64,000 nucleotides of DNA from contig NZ_CP136925.1 of assembly GCF_037126245.1 (NCBI RefSeq), positions 62,001 to 126,000 of the forward strand, written 5' to 3'. Under the pieces are notes generated by a model that made no database searches, had not been told where the DNA came from, and was given only the letters and a program-made list of their open reading frames with translations. The position numbers were made by a program, and so were the translations under genes. Position 1 is the first letter of the stretch. Each line of letters opens with the position of its first letter. Positions 1 to 8,314 of the stretch are shown here, piece after piece. Source of the stretch: Mangrovimonas cancribranchiae. Lineage in GTDB: Bacteria > Bacteroidota > Bacteroidia > Flavobacteriales > Flavobacteriaceae.

Positions 1-29
1 TCAACATTAAAAGGTGTCTCTAATTTCAT
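1..29 (-). CDS. 5' end of an unidentified gene running off the left edge
   Basis: Reading the minus strand from position 29 gives an ATG followed by MKLETPFNV with no stop before the window edge. Immediately upstream on the same strand, at 34-41, is TACCTTTG, a perfect match to the flavobacterial -7 box TAnnTTTG. The start codon thus lies about where transcription would begin. Nine codons are too few to identify the protein. Confidence 0.45.
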
Positions 30-33
30 AGCA

Positions 34-41
34 CAAAGGTA
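34..41 (-). promoter_or_regulatory. -7 box (TACCTTTG) of the left-edge gene
   Basis: Match to TAnnTTTG on the minus strand. Only four bases separate it from the ATG at 29, so the mRNA would be leaderless or nearly so. No clear -33 TTG was seen at the usual distance. Confidence 0.4.
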
Positions 42-138
42 CAAAGCATTGGTGTATCTATAAACATAAATTGAGGTGCATTTTAAATTGTAATTTTAAA
101 AAACAATACATTTTTATAAAATGTATTTAAAAAAAATG

Positions 139-146
139 TATATTTG
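139..146 (+). promoter_or_regulatory. -7 box (TATATTTG) before padR
   Basis: TATATTTG matches TAnnTTTG and sits four bases before the ATG at 151. If functional, it makes a leaderless padR mRNA and excludes the in-frame ATG at 121 as the start. A convincing -33 element was not seen. Confidence 0.35.
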
Positions 147-150
147 TGAT

Positions 151-489
151 ATGTATAGTAAAGAATTGACTAAAGGAACGTTACAACCCATCATTTTAAA
201 ACTAATTAGTAGTAGGGATAAAATGTATGGTTATGAGATTACGCAAGAGGTTAAAAAAATAACTTCCGGCAAGATTGATATTTCTGAAGGAGCGTTGTAT
301 CCCATTCTTCATAAACTAGAAGCTCAAGGAGTTTTGGTTACGGAAAAAATATATGTAGGCAAGCGTGTAAGGAAATATTACAGTGTTACTAAAGACGGGA
401 AGCAAAAAGTGATTGAGGCAACGAAAGAGATTAACGATTTTATAATAACGTTACAAACTATTTTTAATGCTAAACCAACAATATCATGA
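151..489 (+). CDS. PadR family transcriptional regulator
   Basis: A 112-aa winged-helix repressor of the PadR family. The conserved sequence KGTLQPIILKLI, then YGYEI and SEGALYPILHKLE, is the signature of the PadR DNA-binding domain, and the length fits the small (s1) PadR class. I chose the ATG at 151 over the ATG at 121 because family members begin close to the KGTL motif and a -7 box lies directly upstream of 151. The stop overlaps the start of the next gene by ATGA, so the two are translationally coupled. PadR proteins of this class usually repress their own operon and respond to small molecules or envelope stress. The ligand is unknown here; autoregulation of the downstream membrane genes is an inference. 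Confidence 0.85.
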   Translation: MYSKELTKGTLQPIILKLISSRDKMYGYEITQEVKKITSGKIDISEGALYPILHKLEAQGVLVTEKIYVGKRVRKYYSVTKDGKQKVIEATKEINDFIITLQTIFNAKPTIS

Positions 490-914
490 GGTTAACAGAC
501 AAACATATCGATTTTATAGAGCGTAGTTTAACACTTTATGGTGTTGAAGATAAAGCGTTGAGAGAGGATTTAGTTGATCATATATGTACTTATATTGAAA
601 ATGAAGAGACCAGTGATTTTAATACCTTATACCAAAAGGCTTTACGTAAGTTTGGTGGTTATGAGAGTTTTCAGAATTTGCAATTAGAAACCAACCATCA
701 AAAATTTGCTAAACAGATAATTACAATTAACAGACTGAAATTTTCTATGGGGTTTGTAGTTATCCTGCTTTTGGTTATGAGTTTAGTTTTTCAAATGATG
801 CATTGGCCTTATGCTAATGCTTGGTTGTTAGCTGCTATTGCGCTTTCGGTTTTAGTTATTCTTCCCATACACTTATATTTTAAGTATAAACTAGCTATTC
901 ATAAATTTTCTTAA
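486..914 (+). CDS. PadR-linked membrane protein with HWP motif
   Basis: A 142-aa protein not assigned to a named family. Residues 1-80 are soluble, helical and acidic (LREDLVDHICTYIE), like the cytoplasmic prefix domains of PadR-associated permeases and DUF1700-type proteins. Two hydrophobic helices follow at about 87-103 and 112-131, joined by FQMMHWPYANAW. A short helix pair around an HWP motif resembles the N-terminal membrane part of GldL-type proteins. It overlaps padR by four bases and is followed 11 bases later by a second small membrane gene with a related FLTWPY motif. The three are probably co-transcribed, and the protein may be an envelope target or sensor partner of the PadR regulator. 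No enzymatic residues are visible. Confidence 0.7.
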   Translation: MRLTDKHIDFIERSLTLYGVEDKALREDLVDHICTYIENEETSDFNTLYQKALRKFGGYESFQNLQLETNHQKFAKQIITINRLKFSMGFVVILLLVMSLVFQMMHWPYANAWLLAAIALSVLVILPIHLYFKYKLAIHKFS

Positions 915-925
915 ACACTAAATAC

Positions 926-1105
926 ATGAAAAAATCATTTTATATTCTTGGTTTTATTACCTTTTTTATCCTTGGTATTGGTGCTATGTTTGAGTTTTTA
1001 ACTTGGCCTTACAGAGGCATCATCGTATTTATTGGTTTTTTGTTTCTTAATTTTGGACTAATACCAACCTATTTTTATCAAAAATACAAGCAATGTCAGT
1101 CTTAA
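926..1105 (+). CDS. 59-aa two-helix membrane protein with TWP motif
   Basis: A small ORF encoding 59 residues, starting MKKSFYILGF and ending YKQCQS. It is almost entirely hydrophobic, with helices at about 6-24 and 33-50 around the motif MFEFLTWPYRG. This resembles the MMHWPY hairpin of the preceding gene, so the two look like a related pair. It begins 11 bases after the upstream stop, and its last 13 bases overlap the start of the serine hydrolase gene, which argues for real coupled translation. Function is unknown. Its length would put it below many annotation cut-offs. Confidence 0.65.
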   Translation: MKKSFYILGFITFFILGIGAMFEFLTWPYRGIIVFIGFLFLNFGLIPTYFYQKYKQCQS

Positions 1106-2748
1106 AATATGGAATTGTAGTTTTTGGCTTTTTGGTTGCTTGTAATGTTAATGCACAAGCCAATTTTACTGATAAGATTGATAAACTGTTAAGTGTTTAC
1201 AATTTTAATGATGCGCCAGGATTGAGTGTAAAAGTTATTAATGAAGGTGAATCCATTTATTCCAAAGGCTTCGGACTTTCCAATTTAGATTATACTGTTA
1301 AAAACTCAGACTCTACCGTTTACGATTTTGCGTCTATTGGAAAGCAATTTACAGCATCGGCCATTTGGTCTTTGATTAAAGAGGATAAAATTAGTTTGGA
1401 AGATGATATTAGAACCTATTTGCCCGAATTTCCAGATTATGAAAACATTATTAAGATTAAACATTTATTAAATCATACTAGTGGCATTAGAAATTACCAT
1501 ACATTAATGTATTTGGCAGGATTTGATTACAATACTTCTTATTACGACAACAATACCGTATTAGAATTGGCTATCAAACAAAAGCACTTAAATCACCAGC
1601 CAGGCGAGAAAGTAAGTTATTCTAATACAAATTATAATTTATTAACCATTATTGTTGAGCGTATTTCGGGACAAAATTTAAATGACTATCTGAAGCATCA
1701 TGTTTTTAGCCCTTTAAAAATGAATGCCACTTTTGTAAGGGTGGAACATGGTAAACCGGTTAAGAATAAAGCTATAGGTTATATGAAAAGTAAAGATGGA
1801 TACAGTTTTTCTATTAATACTCAGTTAAGTTATGGCGCAGGAAGCATGTATGCTTCTGTAAACGATTTAGCTATATGGACGCGAATGCTAAACGAACAGA
1901 TTCCTCGCTTTAAACCATTAGCACAATTTTTAAAAGAAGCTGACATTTTAAATTCTGGTAAAAAATTAAACTATGCTAGAGGACTAATGTTAGATACCTA
2001 TAAAGGTTTTAATGTTGTTGGGCATAGTGGCTATGGTTTTGGTGGACGATCGCACTTACTTGCCATTAAAGAAAAGCAAATAGGCATTATTGTTTTAACA
2101 AACACGCCAACTATCAATGCAACAAGTATTGCTTATCAAATTTTAGATGCTCTTTTATTAAGTGAAGAAAAGACTCAAAAAGACAATAAAGTAAATTCAC
2201 CTTTTGAAAAACAAAACATTAATGGGTTTGTTGGCGAATATAAAGAAGTGAATAGCGATATGACCATGACGCTATTTATTGAGAATGACACTTTGAAAGC
2301 TTTGGGCTCAATGGGTAAAATTCCTGTTTCTCTCGTACAATTTGCCAAAGATAAATTTCATAGAGCACAAAGTGAAAATGTGAAGTATGATTTCACTATT
2401 TCTGAAAATCATGATATGATAATTTCATTTGGTGGCACGCCATTTTATTTTAAACGCGCTCATTTTGTTGATGCAAACACGGTAAATATATTAGAATATA
2501 TTGGTGATTACTATGCTGAAGAATTAGATGTTAGCTACCATTTTTATACAGAAAACAGTACGCTTAAATTAAGTTATAAAGGACATGAAAACATTACTTT
2601 AAAGCCTGTTCAATTAAACGAATTTGGAAATAATGACAGAACGCTCTATCATTTTGTAAAAGATAAAAATGATAAGGTTACAGGAATGCTATTATCTTGC
2701 GACGGAACGGTGAAAGATATCATTTTTAAAAAAGAAAAGGATCGCTAA
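1093..2748 (+). CDS. class C beta-lactamase-like serine hydrolase
   Basis: A 551-aa exported hydrolase of the penicillin-binding-protein/class C beta-lactamase fold. The catalytic SxxK motif is S81-I-G-K84, the Tyr motif is Y176-S-N, and HSGYGFGG supplies the usual third motif near residue 317. The N-terminus (to about VNAQA) is a signal peptide; a cysteine in LVACN leaves open a lipoprotein. Residues from about 370 form an extra C-terminal beta-rich region common in environmental homologues. These proteins are usually esterases, peptidases or D-aminopeptidases rather than true beta-lactamases, so substrate is not predicted. It overlaps the preceding 59-aa gene by 13 bases and is the last gene of the padR operon. 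Confidence 0.85.
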   Translation: MSVLKYGIVVFGFLVACNVNAQANFTDKIDKLLSVYNFNDAPGLSVKVINEGESIYSKGFGLSNLDYTVKNSDSTVYDFASIGKQFTASAIWSLIKEDKISLEDDIRTYLPEFPDYENIIKIKHLLNHTSGIRNYHTLMYLAGFDYNTSYYDNNTVLELAIKQKHLNHQPGEKVSYSNTNYNLLTIIVERISGQNLNDYLKHHVFSPLKMNATFVRVEHGKPVKNKAIGYMKSKDGYSFSINTQLSYGAGSMYASVNDLAIWTRMLNEQIPRFKPLAQFLKEADILNSGKKLNYARGLMLDTYKGFNVVGHSGYGFGGRSHLLAIKEKQIGIIVLTNTPTINATSIAYQILDALLLSEEKTQKDNKVNSPFEKQNINGFVGEYKEVNSDMTMTLFIENDTLKALGSMGKIPVSLVQFAKDKFHRAQSENVKYDFTISENHDMIISFGGTPFYFKRAHFVDANTVNILEYIGDYYAEELDVSYHFYTENSTLKLSYKGHENITLKPVQLNEFGNNDRTLYHFVKDKNDKVTGMLLSCDGTVKDIIFKKEKDR

Positions 2749-2766
2749 ATAGCCATCCTTTTTTTA
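2737..2766. terminator. hairpin terminator between the hydrolase and sufD
   Basis: GGATcGCT, loop AAAT, AGCcATCC forms an eight-position stem with one C-C mismatch, flanked by A and T runs. The A/T flanks let it serve both convergent transcripts. Confidence 0.65.
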
Positions 2767-2782
2767 TTTCTCTTTCTAAAAC

Positions 2783-4096
2783 TTACAAATCAAATCCAAT
2801 ATCAACACCAAGTTTATTAGCAATAAGTTTGGTAATGCGTTGTTTTATTTCAGGAATTTTTACGCTTTCTAAAACATTGTTGCTAAAGGCATACATTAGT
2901 AAGGCTCTGGCTTCCTTTTCAGGAATACCACGCGAACGCATATAAAACATAGCACTTTCGTCTAATTGTCCAATAGTACAACCGTGAGAGCATTTTACAT
3001 CATCTGCAAAAATTTCTAATTGTGGTTTAGAGTTTATAGTTGCCTTATCACTTACCAGAATATTGTTGTTAGACTGGTAAGCATTGGTTTTTTGGGCTTC
3101 TTTTTCTACAACCACTTTGCCATTAAAAACACCTGTAGCACTGTCGCCAAAAATGCCTTTATAATCTTGATGACTTTCACAATTAGGTTCTATATGATGT
3201 ACTAAAGTATTGTGATCTACATGTTGTTTGTCACCTATAATCGTGATACCTTTTAAGGTAGAATCCATGCGCTCACCATTTTGATAAAAATTAAGGTTAT
3301 TACGCGTTAATTTTCCGCCAAACGAAAAGGTGTGCACAGAAGCATGACTTTCTTGCTTTTGTTTAATAAAGGTGTTGTCTATTAAAGAGGCGTTTTGATT
3401 GTCGTTCTGAATTTTGTAATAGTCTACAATAGCACGTTTATTAGCAAAAATCTCTGTTACCGAATTGGTTAACACAGGATTATCGGTAAGACTCTGGTGA
3501 CGTTCTATAATTTGAACATGAGAATTTTCGTCAACTACAATTAAATTTCTAGGTTGAAGCATTAAAGCGGCTTCGTTACCTGTTGAAAAGTGCACAATTT
3601 GAATGGGTTTTTCAACAAGCTTATTTTTAGAAATATGAATGTAAGCACCTTCGCTTGAAAATGCAGTGTTTAAAGATGATAGGCTATCTTTTGTCGCAGC
3701 TTTGTTAAAATAATTTTCAATAACTAAGCGATACTTAGGTTTTGCTAAAGCAGCAGACATTAAGCAAACATCTATACCATCGTGAGTTGTTTCAGAAAGG
3801 TAAGATGAATATTTACCATCAACAAAAATAATCTTGTACGAATCAATATCGTGAATTAAATATTTTTTTATGTCTTTATATTCTATGCTTGTTTCCTGTT
3901 TAGGGAACAAGCTGTAATCGTGTTTTAAAACAGATTTTAGAGAAGTGTATTTCCAAGCTTCATCCTTTTTTGTAGGAAAGCCTTCTTGCTCAAACAATTT
4001 AATGGCTTGGTTTCTTACATCATGTATGGGCGAGGTGTCTTCTAAATGATCCTCGAAAGCCATAAATGATGATACTAATTTATCTTTTAATTCCAT
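2783..4096 (-). CDS. sufD: Fe-S cluster assembly protein SufD
   Basis: A 437-aa SufD subunit of the SufBCD scaffold, which builds iron-sulfur clusters in the cytoplasm using ATP hydrolysis by SufC. The C-terminal third carries the SufB/SufD family block (CSHGCTIG, then FYMRSRGIPEKEAR), and the middle is the right-handed parallel beta-helix core typical of the family. Length is normal. It is the last gene of the suf operon here: sufC lies 79 bases upstream, and downstream is a convergent gene rather than the sufS that often follows in this phylum. Confidence 0.95.
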   Translation of the reverse strand: MELKDKLVSSFMAFEDHLEDTSPIHDVRNQAIKLFEQEGFPTKKDEAWKYTSLKSVLKHDYSLFPKQETSIEYKDIKKYLIHDIDSYKIIFVDGKYSSYLSETTHDGIDVCLMSAALAKPKYRLVIENYFNKAATKDSLSSLNTAFSSEGAYIHISKNKLVEKPIQIVHFSTGNEAALMLQPRNLIVVDENSHVQIIERHQSLTDNPVLTNSVTEIFANKRAIVDYYKIQNDNQNASLIDNTFIKQKQESHASVHTFSFGGKLTRNNLNFYQNGERMDSTLKGITIIGDKQHVDHNTLVHHIEPNCESHQDYKGIFGDSATGVFNGKVVVEKEAQKTNAYQSNNNILVSDKATINSKPQLEIFADDVKCSHGCTIGQLDESAMFYMRSRGIPEKEARALLMYAFSNNVLESVKIPEIKQRITKLIANKLGVDIGFDL

Positions 4097-4175
4097 ATGT
4101 TTCAGTATTCACTTTCAGCATTCAATTTTTAGCTATAATAGCTGGTCACTAAAAACTGTAAACTGGTTACTGGCA

Positions 4176-4928
4176 CTATGCGCCAACTTCTTCTTTTACC
4201 CAATCGTACCCTTTGTCTTCAAGCTCATGAGCTAATTCTTTAGATCCAGATTTTACGATTTTTCCTTGATGTAAAACATGTACATAATCTGGTACAATAT
4301 AGTCTAGTAAGCGTTGGTAATGCGTAATGACGATTACGGCATTGTCTTTAGTTTTTAGTTTGTTAACGCCGTTAGCTACAATACGTAAGGCATCGATATC
4401 TAAACCAGAATCGGTTTCGTCAAGGATGGCTAGTTTTGGTTCTAGCATTGCCATCTGAAAAATTTCGTTACGTTTTTTTTCACCACCAGAAAATCCTTCG
4501 TTTAAAGAGCGAGATAAAAACTTACGGTCTATTTCTAGAAGTTCAGATTTTTCACGAATCATTTTAAGCATTTCGTTGGCTGGCATATCATCAAGCCCTT
4601 TTGCTTTTCTGGTTTCGTTAATGGCTGTTTTCATGAAATTAGTTACCGAAACCCCTGGGATTTCTACAGGATATTGAAACGATAAAAACACCCCTTTGTG
4701 AGCGCGTTCTTCGGCATCTAATTCATTAATGTCTTCACCCTCAAAAATAATTTCACCTTCGGTTACTTCGTATTCTTCTTTTCCTGCAATTACAGATGCT
4801 AACGTACTTTTTCCAGAGCCATTTGGCCCCATGATAGCATGTATTTCGCCAGGGTTAACTTCAAGGTTAATACCTCTTAAAATTCCTTTATCTTCAACAC
4901 TTGCGTGTAGGTTTTTAATCTTTAACAT
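4176..4928 (-). CDS. sufC: Fe-S cluster assembly ATPase SufC
   Basis: A 250-aa ABC-type ATPase that binds SufB and SufD and drives conformational changes of the scaffold. The Walker A motif GPNGSGKS is at 34-41, the Q-loop lies in FLSFQYP (81-87), the signature SGGEKK at 147-152 and the Walker B/D-loop LAILDETDSGLD at 166-177. The D-E-T-D form of Walker B is typical of SufC. There is no membrane segment, as expected. It starts four bases after the stop of the upstream lipoprotein gene, so co-transcription is very likely. Confidence 0.96.
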   Translation of the reverse strand: MLKIKNLHASVEDKGILRGINLEVNPGEIHAIMGPNGSGKSTLASVIAGKEEYEVTEGEIIFEGEDINELDAEERAHKGVFLSFQYPVEIPGVSVTNFMKTAINETRKAKGLDDMPANEMLKMIREKSELLEIDRKFLSRSLNEGFSGGEKKRNEIFQMAMLEPKLAILDETDSGLDIDALRIVANGVNKLKTKDNAVIVITHYQRLLDYIVPDYVHVLHQGKIVKSGSKELAHELEDKGYDWVKEEVGA

Positions 4929-4932
4929 AGTC

Positions 4933-5313
4933 TTATTCGCTTCCTAATTTAACAACGTCTTTATTGTTTGGGTCTGGTTTAGAGACCTTAATAATTTCTT
5001 TTATTTCAACTCGAAATGGCCAACCTTCTTCATTTTTAGGTTTTGGTGTTATTAGTCCCATTATTTCAACAGGAACCATATCGGTATCTTCTTTTTTATA
5101 TTGTTTTACTTGGTTATCTAACTCGTGCATTTTGTCGTTAATAATAACGCCGTAAACTTCTAAGTTGGTTTGTAGCACAGCAGCATCAGCTAAATACACA
5201 AACTCTCCTTTTAGTAGTGTGTAATTATCACTTTCTGTATCTTGTTTTTTAGTATTGTTTTTACAGGATACTAGTAATGTAAACGTTAAAAGTAATAGTG
5301 CTAGTTTTTTCAT
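4933..5313 (-). CDS. NlpE-like OB-domain lipoprotein inside the suf operon
   Basis: A 126-aa lipoprotein with signal peptide and lipobox LLVSC (Cys17). After a short linker, residues from about 38 (GEFVYLADAAVLQ) to about 112 (WPFRVEIKEI) resemble the C-terminal OB-like domain of NlpE, the outer-membrane lipoprotein that signals surface and copper stress in Enterobacteria: the opening G-x-F-x-Y-x-A-D-A-A is characteristic. The CxxC of NlpE is absent. It lies 11 bases after sufB and 4 bases before sufC, so it is embedded in a cytoplasmic Fe-S operon. A role in sensing envelope metal or oxidative stress is conceivable but is inference. The domain call rests on motif resemblance only. Confidence 0.6.
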   Translation of the reverse strand: MKKLALLLLTFTLLVSCKNNTKKQDTESDNYTLLKGEFVYLADAAVLQTNLEVYGVIINDKMHELDNQVKQYKKEDTDMVPVEIMGLITPKPKNEEGWPFRVEIKEIIKVSKPDPNNKDVVKLGSE

Positions 5314-5324
5314 AGTATTTGTTA

Positions 5325-6773
5325 TTATCCTACAGATCCTTCCAAGCTTATTTCCAATAGCTTTTGCGCTTCTACAGCAAATTCCATGGGTAATTTGTTC
5401 AATACTTCTTTACTGAAACCATTTACTATTAAAGCAATGGCTTTTTCGGTATCTATACCACGTTGGTTACAGTAAAAAATTTGATCTTCACCAATTTTAC
5501 TAGTTGTTGCTTCGTGCTCTATCTGTGAAGTTTGGTTTTTATTTTCTATGTATGGAAAAGTGTGTGCACCACATTCGTTACCCATTAATAAACTATCGCA
5601 TTGTGAAAAGTTACGGGCGTTTTCGGCACGAGAATTAACCTGAACTAATCCACGGTAACTGTTTTGCGATTTTCCTGCAGAAATACCTTTTGAAATAATG
5701 GTTGATTTGGTGTTTTTTCCCAAATGAATCATTTTGGTACCTGTATCGGCTTGTTGGTAATTGTTGGTTACTGCTATGGAGTAAAACTCACCCACAGAAT
5801 TATCTCCTTTTAGCACACAGCTTGGGTACTTCCAAGTTACGGCGCTTCCTGTTTCAACTTGTGTCCAAGAGATTTTAGCGTTTTTCTCGCACAACCCACG
5901 TTTGGTTACAAAATTGAATACGCCACCTTTCCCTTCTGCATTTCCTGGATACCAGTTTTGTACGGTAGAGTATTTTATTTCGGCGTCATCCAAAGCAATT
6001 AATTCAACCACAGCGGCGTGTAGTTGGTTTTCGTCACGCATTGGTGCCGTACAACCTTCAAGGTAACTTACATAGCTGCCTTCATCGGCTACAACAAGGG
6101 TTCTTTCAAATTGTCCTGTTCCTGCTTGGTTGATACGGAAATACGTAGATAATTCCATTGGGCATCGTACGCCTTTAGGAATATAACAGAAACTACCGTC
6201 GCTAAATACAGCGCTATTTAATGCCGCATAAAAGTTGTCCTTTTTAGGAACAACGGTACCAATGTATTTCTTGACCAATTCTGGGTGTTCTTGAATGGCT
6301 TCGGAAATGGAACAGAAAATAATGCCTTTTTCTGCTAATGTTTTTTTGAATGTTGTGGCTACGGAAACCGAATCCATAACAACATCTACGGCAACACCAG
6401 CTAGTTTTTTTTGTTCGTCTAGAGAGATACCAAGCTTGTTAAATGTATCTAACAATTCTGGATCGACTTCATCTAAGCTTTCGTATTTAGGTTTTTTATT
6501 TGGTGCCGAATAATACGAAATGGCTTGAAAATCGGGTTTGTCATAATGTACGTTAGCCCAATCGGGTTCTATCATATCTTGCCAAACACGAAAGGCTTCC
6601 AAACGCCACTCGGTCATCCACTCTGGTTCGTTCTTTTTCTTTGAAATAGCACGAACGATATCTTCATTTAAACCCACAGGGAATGTTTCCGATTCTATAT
6701 CGGTGTAAAACCCATACTCGTATTCTTTGGTTTTAAGTTCTTCTCTTAAATCGTCTTCGGTATACTTGCTCAT
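5325..6773 (-). CDS. sufB: Fe-S cluster assembly protein SufB
   Basis: A 482-aa SufB, the core scaffold subunit of SufBCD that receives sulfur and assembles the cluster. The conserved C-terminal block contains [20 protein letters not shown] followed by [16 protein letters not shown], including the Cys and Glu residues needed for cluster formation in E. coli SufB. The N-terminal half holds [14 protein letters not shown]-like family sequence. Length matches the family. It lies 21 bases after the iscA-like gene and 11 bases before the lipoprotein, in one operon. Confidence 0.96.
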   Translation of the reverse strand: MSKYTEDDLREELKTKEYEYGFYTDIESETFPVGLNEDIVRAISKKKNEPEWMTEWRLEAFRVWQDMIEPDWANVHYDKPDFQAISYYSAPNKKPKYESLDEVDPELLDTFNKLGISLDEQKKLAGVAVDVVMDSVSVATTFKKTLAEKGIIFCSISEAIQEHPELVKKYIGTVVPKKDNFYAALNSAVFSDGSFCYIPKGVRCPMELSTYFRINQAGTGQFERTLVVADEGSYVSYLEGCTAPMRDENQLHAAVVELIALDDAEIKYSTVQNWYPGNAEGKGGVFNFVTKRGLCEKNAKISWTQVETGSAVTWKYPSCVLKGDNSVGEFYSIAVTNNYQQADTGTKMIHLGKNTKSTIISKGISAGKSQNSYRGLVQVNSRAENARNFSQCDSLLMGNECGAHTFPYIENKNQTSQIEHEATTSKIGEDQIFYCNQRGIDTEKAIALIVNGFSKEVLNKLPMEFAVEAQKLLEISLEGSVG

Positions 6774-6794
6774 TAGTTTTCTCGCTTCAAAAAG

Positions 6795-7124
6795 TTACAG
6801 TGAAAATGATTCGCCACATCCACAGGTTCTATTGGCGTTGGGATTGTTAAAAACAAACCCTGAGCCGTTTAATCCGCCTGAATATTCTAATGTGGTTCCT
6901 ATAAGGTACAAAAAGCTTTTTTTGTCAACAATAATTCTTACGTCGTTATCTTCAAAAACTTTATCGCCTTCTAGCTGTTCTTTATCAAATTTTAAATCGT
7001 ATGATAAACCAGAACAACCGCCACTTTTCACACCAACGCGAACAAAGTCTGTCTCAGCGTTATAGCCGTCTTCAGTCATCAATTCAATGACTTTCTTTTT
7101 AGCTGATTCCGATACTTTTATCAT
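6795..7124 (-). CDS. A-type Fe-S carrier (IscA/SufA/ErpA family)
   Basis: A 109-aa A-type carrier that takes Fe-S clusters from the scaffold to target apoproteins. The three ligand cysteines are visible: C37 in SGGCSGL and C101/C103 in RTCGCGES near the C-terminus. It is the first gene of the suf operon, with a -7 box about 30 bases upstream of its start. Whether it is orthologous to SufA, IscA or ErpA cannot be told from sequence motifs alone. Confidence 0.93.
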   Translation of the reverse strand: MIKVSESAKKKVIELMTEDGYNAETDFVRVGVKSGGCSGLSYDLKFDKEQLEGDKVFEDNDVRIIVDKKSFLYLIGTTLEYSGGLNGSGFVFNNPNANRTCGCGESFSL

Positions 7125-7153
7125 ATATTATTTAGATTAATTAAAATAGAATG

Positions 7154-7161
7154 CAAATATA
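7154..7161 (-). promoter_or_regulatory. -7 box (TATATTTG) of the suf operon
   Basis: TATATTTG on the minus strand matches TAnnTTTG and lies about 30 bases before the iscA-like start. No clear -33 TTG or operator was seen. Confidence 0.45.
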
Positions 7162-7226
7162 CAATATAAGTGGGGTTTTACCATATTACCTAACATTATA
7201 TTAATAAATAGCGTAATAGGGTTTAG

Positions 7227-8309
7227 CTATTGATTTGAGAAGTTTGGGTTGTTAATAAAGGATGGATCTGAAAGTGTGAGTAAAAATGCTTTTAAATCGG
7301 CTTTATCTTGATCTGTAAGTTGTACACCGCCTTGATCTATTTTTTTCATTAAAGGGTCAATCGTAGGGGAGTCTTGCAGGCCTTCGCTGTAGTGATTTAT
7401 AACCTCGTCTAATGTAGTAAAACGTCCGTCGTGCATGTAAGGTGCTGTATAGGCTAGGTTTCGTAATGAGGGTGATTTAAATTTACCATTATCGGCTGGG
7501 TCGCCCGTAATTTGCCCTAAGCCATTATCTGAAAAAGTGGTGTCTAATCCATTGTTATGAAAGGCATTATCCGTCCACAATGGATTGTTTGGATTACCAT
7601 GGCAATGAAAACAATCGCCACGATCTTCATCCATAAAAATATTAAGTCCGTTTTGTTCTTGAGGTGTTAACGTCGCTTGCCCCAATAAAAATTGATCGAA
7701 TTTAGAATTAGCAGAAATTAAGGTTCTTTCAAATTGCGCAATGGCTTTGGTTGTTAATTCTTTGGTGATATCTTGGTTGCCAAATGCAGCTTTAAAAAGC
7801 TCTGGATATTCTTCATGATTATTTAATCTAGTAACCACTTCGCTCCACGTATTTGCCATTTCGGTAGGATCGGTAACAGGTTGTAAGGCTTGATGTTCTA
7901 ATCTAAAGGCTCTGCCATCCCAAAAAAAGTTTTCGTCGTAATTCCAGGCAAGGTTGAATAGTGGCATAGAATTTCTTGTACCTAAATCGCCATTTACACC
8001 AGTACTAAATGTATTACTATCTGTAAACGCATTTTGGGGTAAGTGGCAACTTGCACATGCTTGACTAAAATCTACAGATAGAATGGGATCGAAAAATAGT
8101 TTTTTTCCTAAAGCTATGCCTTCAACTGTTTGTGGATTATCTATGGGGATTATTGGAGCTATAATATTGTCTTCAAAAACTTGAGGGATGTTTAATGGCG
8201 ACGGTGTTGGGGTGTTTTGCGTTGGTATATAATCATTATCGGAACTGCTACTTGAGCAAGAACTAAATAGAAATATGATTATAATATGAATATACCAGCG
8301 GTTTTTCAT
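7227..8309 (-). CDS. dihaem cytochrome c peroxidase / MauG-MbnH family lipoprotein
   Basis: A 360-aa c-type dihaem protein with two CxxCH haem sites, C85-A-S-C-H89 and C233-F-H-C-H237, and the family block PYMHDGRFTTLDEV near the C-terminus. It has a signal peptide with lipobox FSSC (Cys18) followed by a serine/aspartate tether, so it should sit on a periplasmic or surface membrane face. The family includes bacterial cytochrome c peroxidases and MauG/MbnH oxidases that modify a protein partner. The gene starts five bases after the stop of an MbnP-like gene, and that pairing favours MbnH-like tryptophan oxidation over peroxide detoxification; this is inference from context. Confidence 0.85.
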   Translation of the reverse strand: MKNRWYIHIIIIFLFSSCSSSSSDNDYIPTQNTPTPSPLNIPQVFEDNIIAPIIPIDNPQTVEGIALGKKLFFDPILSVDFSQACASCHLPQNAFTDSNTFSTGVNGDLGTRNSMPLFNLAWNYDENFFWDGRAFRLEHQALQPVTDPTEMANTWSEVVTRLNNHEEYPELFKAAFGNQDITKELTTKAIAQFERTLISANSKFDQFLLGQATLTPQEQNGLNIFMDEDRGDCFHCHGNPNNPLWTDNAFHNNGLDTTFSDNGLGQITGDPADNGKFKSPSLRNLAYTAPYMHDGRFTTLDEVINHYSEGLQDSPTIDPLMKKIDQGGVQLTDQDKADLKAFLLTLSDPSFINNPNFSNQ

Positions 8310-8314
8310 GGCGT

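Noticed and set aside
1093-2748. Antibiotic-resistance beta-lactamase
   Set aside because: SxxK/YxN/HxG motifs are shared by many esterases and peptidases of the family; the long C-terminal extension and context do not support resistance.
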